Below are positions 46,881-53,447 of a DNA stretch of 64,000 bases, piece by piece; the first letter of the stretch is position 1, and each line of letters opens with the position of its first letter. Below the pieces are notes generated by a model. That model ran no database searches. It was not told where the DNA came from and was given only the letters and a program-made list of their open reading frames with translations. The stretch is taken from the NCBI GenBank assembly GCA_023229385.1, contig JALNZI010000003.1, positions 1-64,000 of the forward strand. The letters are read 5' to 3'. Source of the DNA: Candidatus Omnitrophota bacterium (lineage in GTDB: Bacteria; Omnitrophota; Gorgyraeia; Gygaellales; Profunditerraquicolaceae). The position numbers and the translations under genes were made by a program.

Positions 46881-48053
46881 ATGATACCTACTGACCAACT
46901 TGTGGCTTATCCAATAACTAAAGAACTTGGATATAGAGAAAATATTAATTCTAATGAACTTAATGAAACTATTAGATCTCTAGAAGAATCGGTTTTAAGA
47001 GCAATAATTAGAAGTACTCAACTCACTGAAAAAATAAATATGTTAAATTTAGCAGTAACTTCAGCATATACTGCTCTTGGTAAATCTAGTCAAATGTATA
47101 CTTCTTATCCGACTACTAGTGATATTATAAGTTCAACATCATTTGTTGGAACAGCTTATGCTACTTCATTTGGAGATGTATCAGGAGTAAGACAAGATAT
47201 TGTTAATGGAATTACTACTTTAGATTGGAATAATAATAAAAAATTATCTAAAATTCCTGTATATAATGGAATTGTTTCTTCTAATACTAAAATATACGTT
47301 GATGGAACTTTACGATCTAATGATGATGTTGTATATAATCTTGTAGATCTAGATGATTCTACATTTTGGATTGAATCAGCAACTGCTGGAGAACATAATG
47401 TTCAAATAGTAATTCCTCCTTCAACATCAAAAACATTTAATTATCTAAAAATTATTCCATTTCCAATATTTGGTATAGAAATAACAAGAATTGAATATAG
47501 TGATTTACAAAATAAAGCACAAGTTATATATCCAACAAAAGAAAATTCTTTTTATTCTAAAGCTGGTCCATTAGTATTTCATTTATCACCAAGAGAATAT
47601 AATAATAGTATTAATATCGTTTTTAATGTTCTAGAAGGTATTAATGTAATGGGGTTTTCAATTATAGATATATGTTCTATTGATTACTTAAATAATATAA
47701 ATACTGTATATCTTAAATTTGAAAATATTCCAGATGTTGATGTATATGGAAATACTGTTAGTGAAATTAATCCAGTATCAATAGATATTGATTTTTACGT
47801 CGATGGAGTTTTAAATGAATCTTATGATAATTGTATTGCTGAATTTTCTTTAGTTCCATCAGTTAATTCTGGAACAAGTGTTGGACTATCTAGAATACGT
47901 GGATTTCAAAATATACCATCAACGAGTATAACTTTAGGTACATTTAATGGTAAAAACACATTATATCTTAAATGTGTAATGAATGGTATTAATAATACAA
48001 CTCCTGTTATAAGAGGAGCTAAATTAAATTATACATATGGAACAATAGTGTAA
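46881..48053 (+). CDS. Virion protein with helical N-terminus and discoidin-like domain
   Basis: This 390-aa protein follows a clear AGGAG. Residues about 20-75 are helical ('LNETIRSLEESVLRAIIRST'). Residues about 90-260 look like an F5/8C jelly roll, with 'LVDLDDSTFWIES' at the position of the conserved Trp strand and 'TFNYLKIIPFPIFGIEITRI' as the closing hairpin. A second jelly-roll-like region ends at 'RGAKLNYTYGT'. It resembles structural proteins of large Gram-positive-infecting myoviruses in architecture, though I cannot confirm a homologue. Confidence 0.45.
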   Translation: MIPTDQLVAYPITKELGYRENINSNELNETIRSLEESVLRAIIRSTQLTEKINMLNLAVTSAYTALGKSSQMYTSYPTTSDIISSTSFVGTAYATSFGDVSGVRQDIVNGITTLDWNNNKKLSKIPVYNGIVSSNTKIYVDGTLRSNDDVVYNLVDLDDSTFWIESATAGEHNVQIVIPPSTSKTFNYLKIIPFPIFGIEITRIEYSDLQNKAQVIYPTKENSFYSKAGPLVFHLSPREYNNSINIVFNVLEGINVMGFSIIDICSIDYLNNINTVYLKFENIPDVDVYGNTVSEINPVSIDIDFYVDGVLNESYDNCIAEFSLVPSVNSGTSVGLSRIRGFQNIPSTSITLGTFNGKNTLYLKCVMNGINNTTPVIRGAKLNYTYGTIV

Positions 48054-48062
48054 GAGGTAAAA

Positions 48063-48419
48063 ATGTTAACAACTGAACAAATTGAAGTAAAATTAAATAA
48101 TCTTGATCAGAAAATAAAAGGAGTTGTTGTTTTAATAGAACGATTAAGTTCTGATATTTCTGCTAAGACTAATATTACAGATTTAAATAGGAATGTTAGT
48201 GAATTAAGAGATTTAATTAAAGATAATGCAACATTTATAGGGTCGCTTGAGGAAAAGTTGGCTAAAATAATATTACCAGAAGAAACAAGATATTATCTTA
48301 ACGAGGGTGAGGTAAGTTCTTTTCAATCTAATTTTAATACATTAAAAGCAATGATGAATAAAATGGATACTTTATATAAAAATATTGTAAATTATCAAAG
48401 TAATTTAATGAACGCTTAA
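48063..48419 (+). CDS. Coiled-coil protein, last gene of the + strand operon
   Basis: This 118-aa, almost fully helical protein has heptad-like spacing over residues about 5-80 ('VKLNNLDQKIKGVVVLIERL', 'LNRNVSELRDLIKDN') and again at the C-terminus ('LKAMMNKMDTLYKNIVNY'). AGAGGT precedes the ATG. It is likely a structural linker or trimerisation partner of the preceding proteins. It overlaps the convergent minus-strand gene by 15 nt. Confidence 0.5.
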   Translation: MLTTEQIEVKLNNLDQKIKGVVVLIERLSSDISAKTNITDLNRNVSELRDLIKDNATFIGSLEEKLAKIILPEETRYYLNEGEVSSFQSNFNTLKAMMNKMDTLYKNIVNYQSNLMNA

Positions 48420-48665
48420 TTTAATATTTATATTTTGTATAAGTTCTATGAATTTATCTTCTTTAAGAAGTAATGTATTATGAAGTGTATTGAATGGTAT
48501 ATTTTTAATAGCTGAATCAATAATCATTAATTCAACTCTAGAATAACTTTTAGTTTTTAAATCTATAAAAAAATCTATAGGAGTCTTATATTTATTTATA
48601 GACTCCTTGATTTTATTTTGAAATTTAGTTATTATTTTATTTTTAGTGGTTTGTAGTGTGGACAT
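48405..48665 (-). CDS. Small protein of unknown function, end of the minus-strand operon
   Basis: I use the internal ATG at 48665 (86 aa, 'STLQTTKNKIITKFQNKIKE'). The longer reading from 48728 would overlap the preceding gene much more. The product is helical and basic with 'TPIDFFIDLKTKSYSRVELMI'. It overlaps the convergent + strand coiled-coil gene by 15 nt, and it contains the hairpin at 48579-48607. The hairpin raises some doubt that full-length mRNA is made. Confidence 0.45.
   Translation of the reverse strand: MSTLQTTKNKIITKFQNKIKESINKYKTPIDFFIDLKTKSYSRVELMIIDSAIKNIPFNTLHNTLLLKEDKFIELIQNINIKLSVH
48579..48607. terminator. Candidate bidirectional terminator hairpin
   Basis: A perfect 8-bp inverted repeat (AGGAGTCT / AGACTCCT) encloses a 13-nt AT loop. 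On the minus strand it is followed after a few bases by a run of seven T. On the plus strand it is followed by TGATTTTATTTTG. It lies between the convergent operons, as expected, but inside the last minus-strand reading frame. Confidence 0.5.
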
Positions 48666-48838
48666 TGTTCTACTGAAATTAATATGTTTAATTTTGATAT
48701 ATTTATAAATGTTGATATTAATGCACAAATTTGAGAAGTTCTACATATTGAACATCTTTTAGGTATAACTAATTCGTTTGGTAATATATCAAGATCTGAT
48801 TCATCTTTTATAAATAAATCATCAAGTATGCTGTTCAA
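48632..48838 (-). CDS. Small Cys-rich protein, probable zinc binder
   Basis: This 68-aa protein has Cys-Ser-Ile-Cys, a third Cys six residues later and a final 'EQCPHY', which together could bind one zinc ion. It starts 17 nt inside the end of the ClpP-like gene. It overlaps the next gene by 34 nt. No family is recognised. Confidence 0.5.
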   Translation of the reverse strand: MNSILDDLFIKDESDLDILPNELVIPKRCSICRTSQICALISTFINISKLNILISVEQCPHYKPLKIK

Positions 48839-49418
48839 TTTTAGAGTCCTTGATTAAATTGTAATCTAGAATTTCTTTATGATTTAACCACTTTCTCTTT
48901 TTTAATAATCGTTTTGCTCTTAAAATAGATAAGTCTAATTGTTCAGCAGTATATTTTATGTAATTATCATATATTTCTTTTTCTTCAGTTTTATCTGCTT
49001 TAAGACGTTCTTCATATGTGCATTCATCACCTATTGTTATATGTGAGTGTACAAATACTCTACAACTTGGAAATATTGTTCTTATATCACCAACTATAAA
49101 TATAAAAAATCCAGCAGAAGCGATCTCACCAAGCGCATATGTTTCTAGAGTAAGTTTATACTTATGTTTTATATATAAAAGAAAATCAATAATAGCAAAA
49201 CAATGTGCAAGATATCCACCTTGAGATGTTATATAAATTTTAACATCTTTAATTTCATCAAGATCCTCTTGTAATAATGTAGATATAGTATCATTTGATA
49301 CTTCTTCATTAATTTCTCCAACAATGTATATACTTATTGAATCGTCGTCTTTTACTACTGTTGTTAATCCAGGAGAATCTACAATAGTTTCCATGATATC
49401 ATTTAGTTGCTTTGTCAT
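48822..49418 (-). CDS. ClpP-like serine protease
   Basis: This 198-aa protein has a ClpP/crotonase fold. 'SISIYIVGEINEEV' is the first strand, 'VKIYITSQGGYLAHCFAIIDFL' the oxyanion region, Ser101 in 'GEIASAGF' sits at the ClpP nucleophile position, and His124 in 'VFVHSHI' at the histidine position. These numbers fit E. coli ClpP almost exactly. At the third catalytic position the sequence runs Lys-Arg-Lys-Trp-Leu, where ClpP has Arg-Asp, so the acid is not obvious. It may be a prohead-type or regulatory protease, or a pseudo-enzyme. It is the upstream partner of two small genes. Confidence 0.7.
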   Translation of the reverse strand: MTKQLNDIMETIVDSPGLTTVVKDDDSISIYIVGEINEEVSNDTISTLLQEDLDEIKDVKIYITSQGGYLAHCFAIIDFLLYIKHKYKLTLETYALGEIASAGFFIFIVGDIRTIFPSCRVFVHSHITIGDECTYEERLKADKTEEKEIYDNYIKYTAEQLDLSILRAKRLLKKRKWLNHKEILDYNLIKDSKIEQHT

Positions 49419-49429
49419 AGATGTCTTTC

Positions 49430-49708
49430 TTATTTAGGATTTTGATATCTTGATATAGATTTATTTATAAAACATCCCACTCTAGAACAAACTGTTTGAT
49501 CTATACCTCTTGGCCAATCCTCTTTATCCATAAATTTAACACATACTGTTGATGAAACACTTGTATTAAGCAAAGGACACTTAATCTTACCTTTAAGTTC
49601 TATCTTGGCTCTAGAACCCTTAATTTCTGGACCTACAAACATCTCGTTATAGTGAATTTCACTTCTTTTTGAATATATACTATCAATTAGTTCTTTGTTG
49701 TATTTCAT
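49430..49708 (-). CDS. Small Cys-containing protein
   Basis: This 92-aa protein has four Cys spread as 'KCPLLN', 'TVCVKF', 'TVCSRVGCF', possibly a zinc or Fe-S site. It has no hydrophobic segment. It is separated from the ClpP-like gene by 11 nt and from the glycosyltransferase by 1 nt, so it is co-transcribed. Function is unknown. Confidence 0.45.
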   Translation of the reverse strand: MKYNKELIDSIYSKRSEIHYNEMFVGPEIKGSRAKIELKGKIKCPLLNTSVSSTVCVKFMDKEDWPRGIDQTVCSRVGCFINKSISRYQNPK

Positions 49709-49709
49709 A

Positions 49710-50858
49710 TTACCTTCTGTATTTATCTATTACAGTTATAAGTTTTTGAGTAGATTTATTCCAACTATAGTTATTAGCCATAAAATCTGCTAAAGCCTCG
49801 CTCTTATTAGTATATTTTGTTTGATCATTAAAAGTTTCTTCAAGTTTAGATACATAATTATCTATATTAATATCTAACCAGTCTCCTTGATCACTTTTAA
49901 ACCAAAAACCATCTTCAGCAGTAACATATCCATTAGATTGAACTATAAGGTCTGTCTGTATATCTGGAGATCCTGGCACATATTCATTATGTCCAGTACA
50001 AAGAGTTGTAATTGTAGGAAGTCCACAACCCATGTTTTGACTAAGACATAAATTCCATCCTTCAGAACGACTTATACTTATACCAACATTAGCTGAATGT
50101 ATTAAAGATGGAACATTACATACTGGTATTGTAGGAGTAGTAAAATAAATATCACAAGATTTATATGTGAAAAGATGAGCTTTACCATTAAATCCTTTAT
50201 ATTCAAATCCATGCATTGTAGGATTAACACCAGTCCAACAATTTAAATTCTTAAAAGGATGATCTTGAACATTATTTATAAAAGGATTAAAAGTATGACA
50301 TATAAGTGCTACTTCTCGTTCTTTCATGAGATTAATAAATGTTCTGATAGTAACGTCAGTATTCTTACGTTCTTCTCTTTTACCAGATGTTATATATGTG
50401 AACTTCTTTGTATCGATGTATTTATCTACTGGTATTGTATTAAATAGTGTATCATCAATACCTTCATTTATGACTTCGATAGGTTTAGAAAAATTATATT
50501 GTTCAAGAAGTTTTTTATGCTCTTCTGTTGTTGTAAGAATAATATCTGTTGGACCATTCTCAAGCATATGTCTAGAAACTTCTTTAAGTTTAGTTGTTTC
50601 AAAGATTGAGAAGGTAAGAAGAGGTGAACCACAAGCTTGGTTCGATAGGTTATCATGGAAGCAAAATATACTTGGAGATTTATAATCAAATTTTGTTGAA
50701 GTTGCATGTTTGAAATACATCTCATAGAAAGGATCAAGTTCAACTTGTCCAATTGGAGTAAGATTAACTTCTTGTCCATTTTCTATAAGAGCTTTTAAAA
50801 TGTTTAGATTATGTAAAGAATATCCAAGATTTCCGACACTGCCATAAAGGTTGATCAT
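49710..50858 (-). CDS. Family 4 (GT-B) glycosyltransferase
   Basis: In this 382-aa GT-B enzyme, 'NLGYSLHNLNILKALIENG' is the N-terminal Rossmann loop. 'PIEVINEGIDDTLFN' is the interdomain hinge, 'FTYITSGKREERKNTDVTIR' the start of the donor domain, and 'SRSEGWNLCLSQNMGCGLPTI' contains the donor-binding Glu-x7 pattern of GT4. It acts in the cytoplasm on an activated sugar. It is the last glycosyltransferase of the minus-strand cluster before the small genes. Confidence 0.75.
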   Translation of the reverse strand: MINLYGSVGNLGYSLHNLNILKALIENGQEVNLTPIGQVELDPFYEMYFKHATSTKFDYKSPSIFCFHDNLSNQACGSPLLTFSIFETTKLKEVSRHMLENGPTDIILTTTEEHKKLLEQYNFSKPIEVINEGIDDTLFNTIPVDKYIDTKKFTYITSGKREERKNTDVTIRTFINLMKEREVALICHTFNPFINNVQDHPFKNLNCWTGVNPTMHGFEYKGFNGKAHLFTYKSCDIYFTTPTIPVCNVPSLIHSANVGISISRSEGWNLCLSQNMGCGLPTITTLCTGHNEYVPGSPDIQTDLIVQSNGYVTAEDGFWFKSDQGDWLDINIDNYVSKLEETFNDQTKYTNKSEALADFMANNYSWNKSTQKLITVIDKYRR

Positions 50859-50866
50859 ATAATTAC

Positions 50867-51049
50867 TTACGTTAAGGTGAGATTATTTCTTAAATATTGT
50901 ATAAAACATTCTAGATCGCAAAACATATTATTATATTCTATATAATGCATATTATTAGGAGTATATATAAATGTTCCTTTAAGATCATCATTTTGAATTG
51001 ATAATCCTTTATTTTCTTCTATTATTTTATTACAGTGAGTACAATTCAT
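50867..51049 (-). CDS. Small zinc-ribbon-like protein
   Basis: I prefer the ATG at 51049 (60 aa); the reading from 51070 starts at a TTG and overlaps the GroES-like gene. Two Cys in 'NCTHCNK' and two more in 'FCDLECF' form a CxxC/CxxxC pair suitable for zinc. No other domain is seen. It sits between the glycosyltransferase and the co-chaperonin. Confidence 0.5.
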   Translation of the reverse strand: MNCTHCNKIIEENKGLSIQNDDLKGTFIYTPNNMHYIEYNNMFCDLECFIQYLRNNLTLT

Positions 51050-51050
51050 A

Positions 51051-51311
51051 TTAGTTTTTATATATTCCAATAATGTGGCATTCTCTAATAGTGTAGTATA
51101 ATATATTATCTACTTCAAGAGGTGTCGCGTCACACTTATAAAACAAAACTACTTTTCCTACTTCAGTGATTTTAACATTAGGACCGATTGCTTCTATACG
51201 TCCATATTGCCAAGGATTACTGTCATGACCTGTTAGTATAATTCCACCACTAGCTTTTTTTTCAATAAGTGTAACTATAATTCTATCATTTGCTGCTATT
51301 AAGTTTATCAT
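51051..51311 (-). CDS. GroES-like co-chaperonin
   Basis: This 86-aa protein matches the GroES (Cpn10) fold. 'NDRIIVTLIEKKASGGIILTG' holds the first strand and a mobile loop with Gly-Gly-Ile-Ile-Leu-Thr-Gly, close to the Gly-Gly-Ile-Val-Leu-Thr-Gly of E. coli GroES. 'YGRIEAIGPNVKITEVGKVVLFYK' is the barrel, and 'ILYYTIRECHIIGIY' the closing strand. Phage co-chaperonins such as T4 gp31 let the host GroEL fold large capsid proteins, and that is the likely role. It overlaps the end of the UDP-GlcNAc epimerase gene by 26 nt. Confidence 0.75.
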   Translation of the reverse strand: MINLIAANDRIIVTLIEKKASGGIILTGHDSNPWQYGRIEAIGPNVKITEVGKVVLFYKCDATPLEVDNILYYTIRECHIIGIYKN

Positions 51312-52308
51312 CTTTTAATTCCTTTTTAAGTATTTCAACAATTTTAATTGAACTGTCTCCAGATCCAAATGGACATATATAATCATCTAATTTTTTATTT
51401 AACATTCTTCTAAATGATACTGGTAAAAATTCTGGTGTCTTACACAGGCTCGCATTCAGCCACAAGGCTTCTTGTCTCTCTGTGCAACGTCTTGCAACTA
51501 TTATTTTTCTTTTCAAAAAACAAGCTTCTTCTTGAATACCACCACTATCACTTATTATTAATATACTTTTTTTAATTTCAATAATCAAGTCTTCTCTACT
51601 TAAAGGCTTAATTATTTTAACCTTCGGTATAAGATGCTTAAACTTTTGTATCTCTGGATTAGGATGCATTGGAAATATAAACTCATATTGTGGATACCAT
51701 CGTGTAAGCTTGTCTATTTGAATGAACCATTGATCTAAGATTGGCAAGTTCTCTCTACGATGCATTGTAATTAATACTTTATTTTCTTGTGGTATTGGAG
51801 TAGGATCAATAGTATCTAAAACGGTGTTACCGACCATATAAATTGGTTTCCTTATACCCTCAGAACGTATGTTAAAACAATTCTGCTTGGTAGCACAGAA
51901 ATGATATGAAGCAATAGAACTTATCATTCTACGTAATGCTTCTTCTGGATATGGATTTTCAATGTCCCATGATCTCATTCCCGATTCCAGATATAGAATC
52001 GGAATATTTCTTGTAAAAGCAGCTAATGCTGTAGCGTATGCAGTTACTGTATCACCTTGGACTAAAACATGTGTACAACCTTCTAAGATATCATTTTCTT
52101 GATCTAAAATGTTGAGTACTACGTTATTAAGTCTATTAGTAGATATGTCTCCTAAAGTGATTGTAACGTGTTCTGGCAGGTCTGGAATAAGATCTGTGCG
52201 TTTAGTTATATAGATAAGTTTAAATGGTATATTAGCTGCTTTAAGATGAGGTATAAGTGGAAGTATTTTTATAATCTCGGGGCGTGTACCGAATATTAAA
52301 TGAATCAT
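51286..52308 (-). CDS. wecB: UDP-N-acetylglucosamine 2-epimerase
   Basis: This 340-aa enzyme belongs to the WecB/MnaA family and would convert UDP-GlcNAc to UDP-ManNAc. All landmarks are visible: 'FGTRPEIIKILPLI' at the N-terminus, 'VQGDTVTAYATALAAF' (catalytic Asp), 'YLESGMRSWD' (Glu), 'PEEALRRMIS' (Glu), 'ITMHRREN' (His) and 'SDSGGIQEEACFLKR'. Family length is about 370, so the protein is nearly full size. It supplies a nucleotide sugar for the surrounding glycosyltransferases or for a host surface polymer. Confidence 0.85.
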   Translation of the reverse strand: MIHLIFGTRPEIIKILPLIPHLKAANIPFKLIYITKRTDLIPDLPEHVTITLGDISTNRLNNVVLNILDQENDILEGCTHVLVQGDTVTAYATALAAFTRNIPILYLESGMRSWDIENPYPEEALRRMISSIASYHFCATKQNCFNIRSEGIRKPIYMVGNTVLDTIDPTPIPQENKVLITMHRRENLPILDQWFIQIDKLTRWYPQYEFIFPMHPNPEIQKFKHLIPKVKIIKPLSREDLIIEIKKSILIISDSGGIQEEACFLKRKIIVARRCTERQEALWLNASLCKTPEFLPVSFRRMLNKKLDDYICPFGSGDSSIKIVEILKKELKDDKLNSSK

Positions 52309-52314
52309 TATAAT

Positions 52315-52467
52315 TTATTTTCTTGAAGGAAGTGAAATAATAAATCCAAGTATTGTACCAAATATAGTAGCAGGAAGACCAAGCATACAAAATGCTAATG
52401 CTCCAAGTAACATAGAAGTTATAGTTTTATCAATTTGTTTGAATGTAATCATAAACTCTTTTTCCAT
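52315..52467 (-). CDS. Small membrane protein
   Basis: Residues about 20-47 form two short hydrophobic helices ('SMLLGALAFCMLGLPATIFG') followed by a basic end. I use the ATG at 52467 (50 aa); a second ATG at 52452 would give 45 aa with AAAGAG in front of it. It overlaps the next small gene. Function is unknown; size and topology suit a phage membrane or lysis-accessory peptide. Confidence 0.45.
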   Translation of the reverse strand: MEKEFMITFKQIDKTITSMLLGALAFCMLGLPATIFGTILGFIISLPSRK

Positions 52468-52624
52468 TTTCAACGTATTGATTATTTCTAGGATCATTTT
52501 CTTTAAAATACTTAAAATCTTCTAGAATTCCTGTAATAGGATTACCATCTAGATCAGTATAAATATTTAAATCATAATCAAAATGATTAATAAATGTCCA
52601 TTCATTATATTTATATATTTTCAT
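52430..52624 (-). CDS. Small acidic protein of unknown function
   Basis: I place the start at the ATG at 52624 (64 aa, 'KIYKYNEWTFINHFDYDLN'), because the tRNA gene lies just upstream and the longer reading would run into it. The protein has 'DLDGNPITGILEDFKYFKEN' and no Cys or membrane segment. No family is recognised. Confidence 0.45.
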   Translation of the reverse strand: MKIYKYNEWTFINHFDYDLNIYTDLDGNPITGILEDFKYFKENDPRNNQYVENGKRVYDYIQTN

Positions 52625-52642
52625 ATTGTTCTTTACAAATAA

Positions 52643-52730
52643 TAGCGGTGGATGGATTTGAACCATCGAACTCCTTGTGGGAGTTTGGATTTATGAGACC
52701 CATGACCTTGGCCAGCTAGTCGACACCGCA
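52643..52730 (-). tRNA. tRNA with CAT anticodon and long (class II) variable arm
   Basis: Read on the minus strand it has six of seven acceptor pairs, with a T-T mismatch at 1-72. The D-stem is GACT/GGTC with A14, G15, G18-G19 and A21 in place. The anticodon stem is TGGGT/ATCCA with loop CTCATAA (anticodon CAT, normal T33). The variable region is 18 nt and forms its own perfect 6-bp hairpin (AACTCC/GGAGTT). The T-stem is GATGG/CCATC with loop TTCAAAT. Discriminator is A and no CCA is encoded. A CAT anticodon normally means Met, fMet or Ile2, which are class I; the extra arm is unusual. Confidence 0.75.
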
Positions 52731-52737
52731 GTAATAT

Positions 52738-52974
52738 TTAGTTATCTTCTTTAAGTTTATCTAATTGTTCAGATAGTATATTATTTACCATTTGATTTAA
52801 TGTAATATCTTCTTCATGAGCTTTTGTAGCTAGAAATATAAAATCTTCATCAGATAGTTCTATTTCAATAGACTTTTTATTTTCATCTTCACATAGTTCT
52901 ATGATAAGATCACATAGATCATCATTTACTTCAAATTCAATACCATCATTAATTTTTATTTTGTTACTAGACAT
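52738..52974 (-). CDS. Small acidic protein of unknown function
   Basis: The ATG at 52974 (78 aa, 'SSNKIKINDGIEFEVNDD') is preceded by AGAAAGAAG; the longer reading would run into the tRNA-like gene at 52998-53069. The protein is strongly acidic and helical in its second half ('LATKAHEEDITLNQMVNNIL'), which resembles phage anti-host or regulatory peptides and ribbon-helix-helix-like ends. No family is recognised. Confidence 0.45.
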   Translation of the reverse strand: MSSNKIKINDGIEFEVNDDLCDLIIELCEDENKKSIEIELSDEDFIFLATKAHEEDITLNQMVNNILSEQLDKLKEDN

Positions 52975-52997
52975 ATTGCTTCTTTCTTTTAAATGGT

Positions 52998-53069
52998 TCC
53001 TGCGGAGGAATTCGAATCCTCGTTTCAAGAGTCACGATCTTGTGTCCTAACCAACTAGACGACAACAGG
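52998..53069 (-). tRNA. tRNA-His(GTG)-like, with unusual anticodon loop
   Basis: On the minus strand the D-stem is GTCT/GGAC, the anticodon stem CAAGA/TCTTG and the T-arm GAGGA/TCCTC with loop TTCGAAT. The anticodon loop is T-C-G-T-G-A-C, giving GTG (His) at 34-36 but C at 33 instead of the nearly universal T. A G precedes position 1, as in tRNA-His. The acceptor stem is imperfect: four good pairs, one G-T and one mismatch, with an extra base on the 3' side. The variable region is short (class I). It may be diverged or need editing. Confidence 0.6.
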
Positions 53070-53078
53070 CTTAATTAT

Positions 53079-53438
53079 TTATTCAGATCTATGATTACCT
53101 TTAACTTCAAGATAACCTTCATTTGTTTCTTGTTGAATTCTATTTTTAATAGATATTCTTATCTTATTTTTATCTCTTATAGCTAAAGCACGTTTCCCTA
53201 CTTCTTCAAGACCAAGTTTATCCTCTAAAAAATTTCTAATATCTGCCTCTAAATCCCATATCTGACCATTAATATCTTTAAGTTCTCTAAACCATTTGTC
53301 TTCATAAGGACATTTAAATTCTTTAAGAGCGTTTACAAGGTCATTATATTCTTTTATGATTCTATTATCTTTTAAACGTTCAATTTTAAGTATTACAATA
53401 CTAAGTCTATCAAGTATTTCTGGAAGTGGATATTGCAT
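53079..53438 (-). CDS. DUF6165-like small helical protein
   Basis: The beginning ('EILDRLSIVILKIERLKD') and the all-helical pattern with repeated Leu/Ile and charged residues resemble DUF6165-type proteins. These occur beside glycosyltransferases in phage and capsule loci, but their biochemical role is unknown. At 119 aa it is of usual size. It lies 9 nt downstream of the radical SAM gene and is the last gene before the tRNA. Confidence 0.45.
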   Translation of the reverse strand: MQYPLPEILDRLSIVILKIERLKDNRIIKEYNDLVNALKEFKCPYEDKWFRELKDINGQIWDLEADIRNFLEDKLGLEEVGKRALAIRDKNKIRISIKNRIQQETNEGYLEVKGNHRSE

Positions 53439-53447
53439 AAAATCTTT

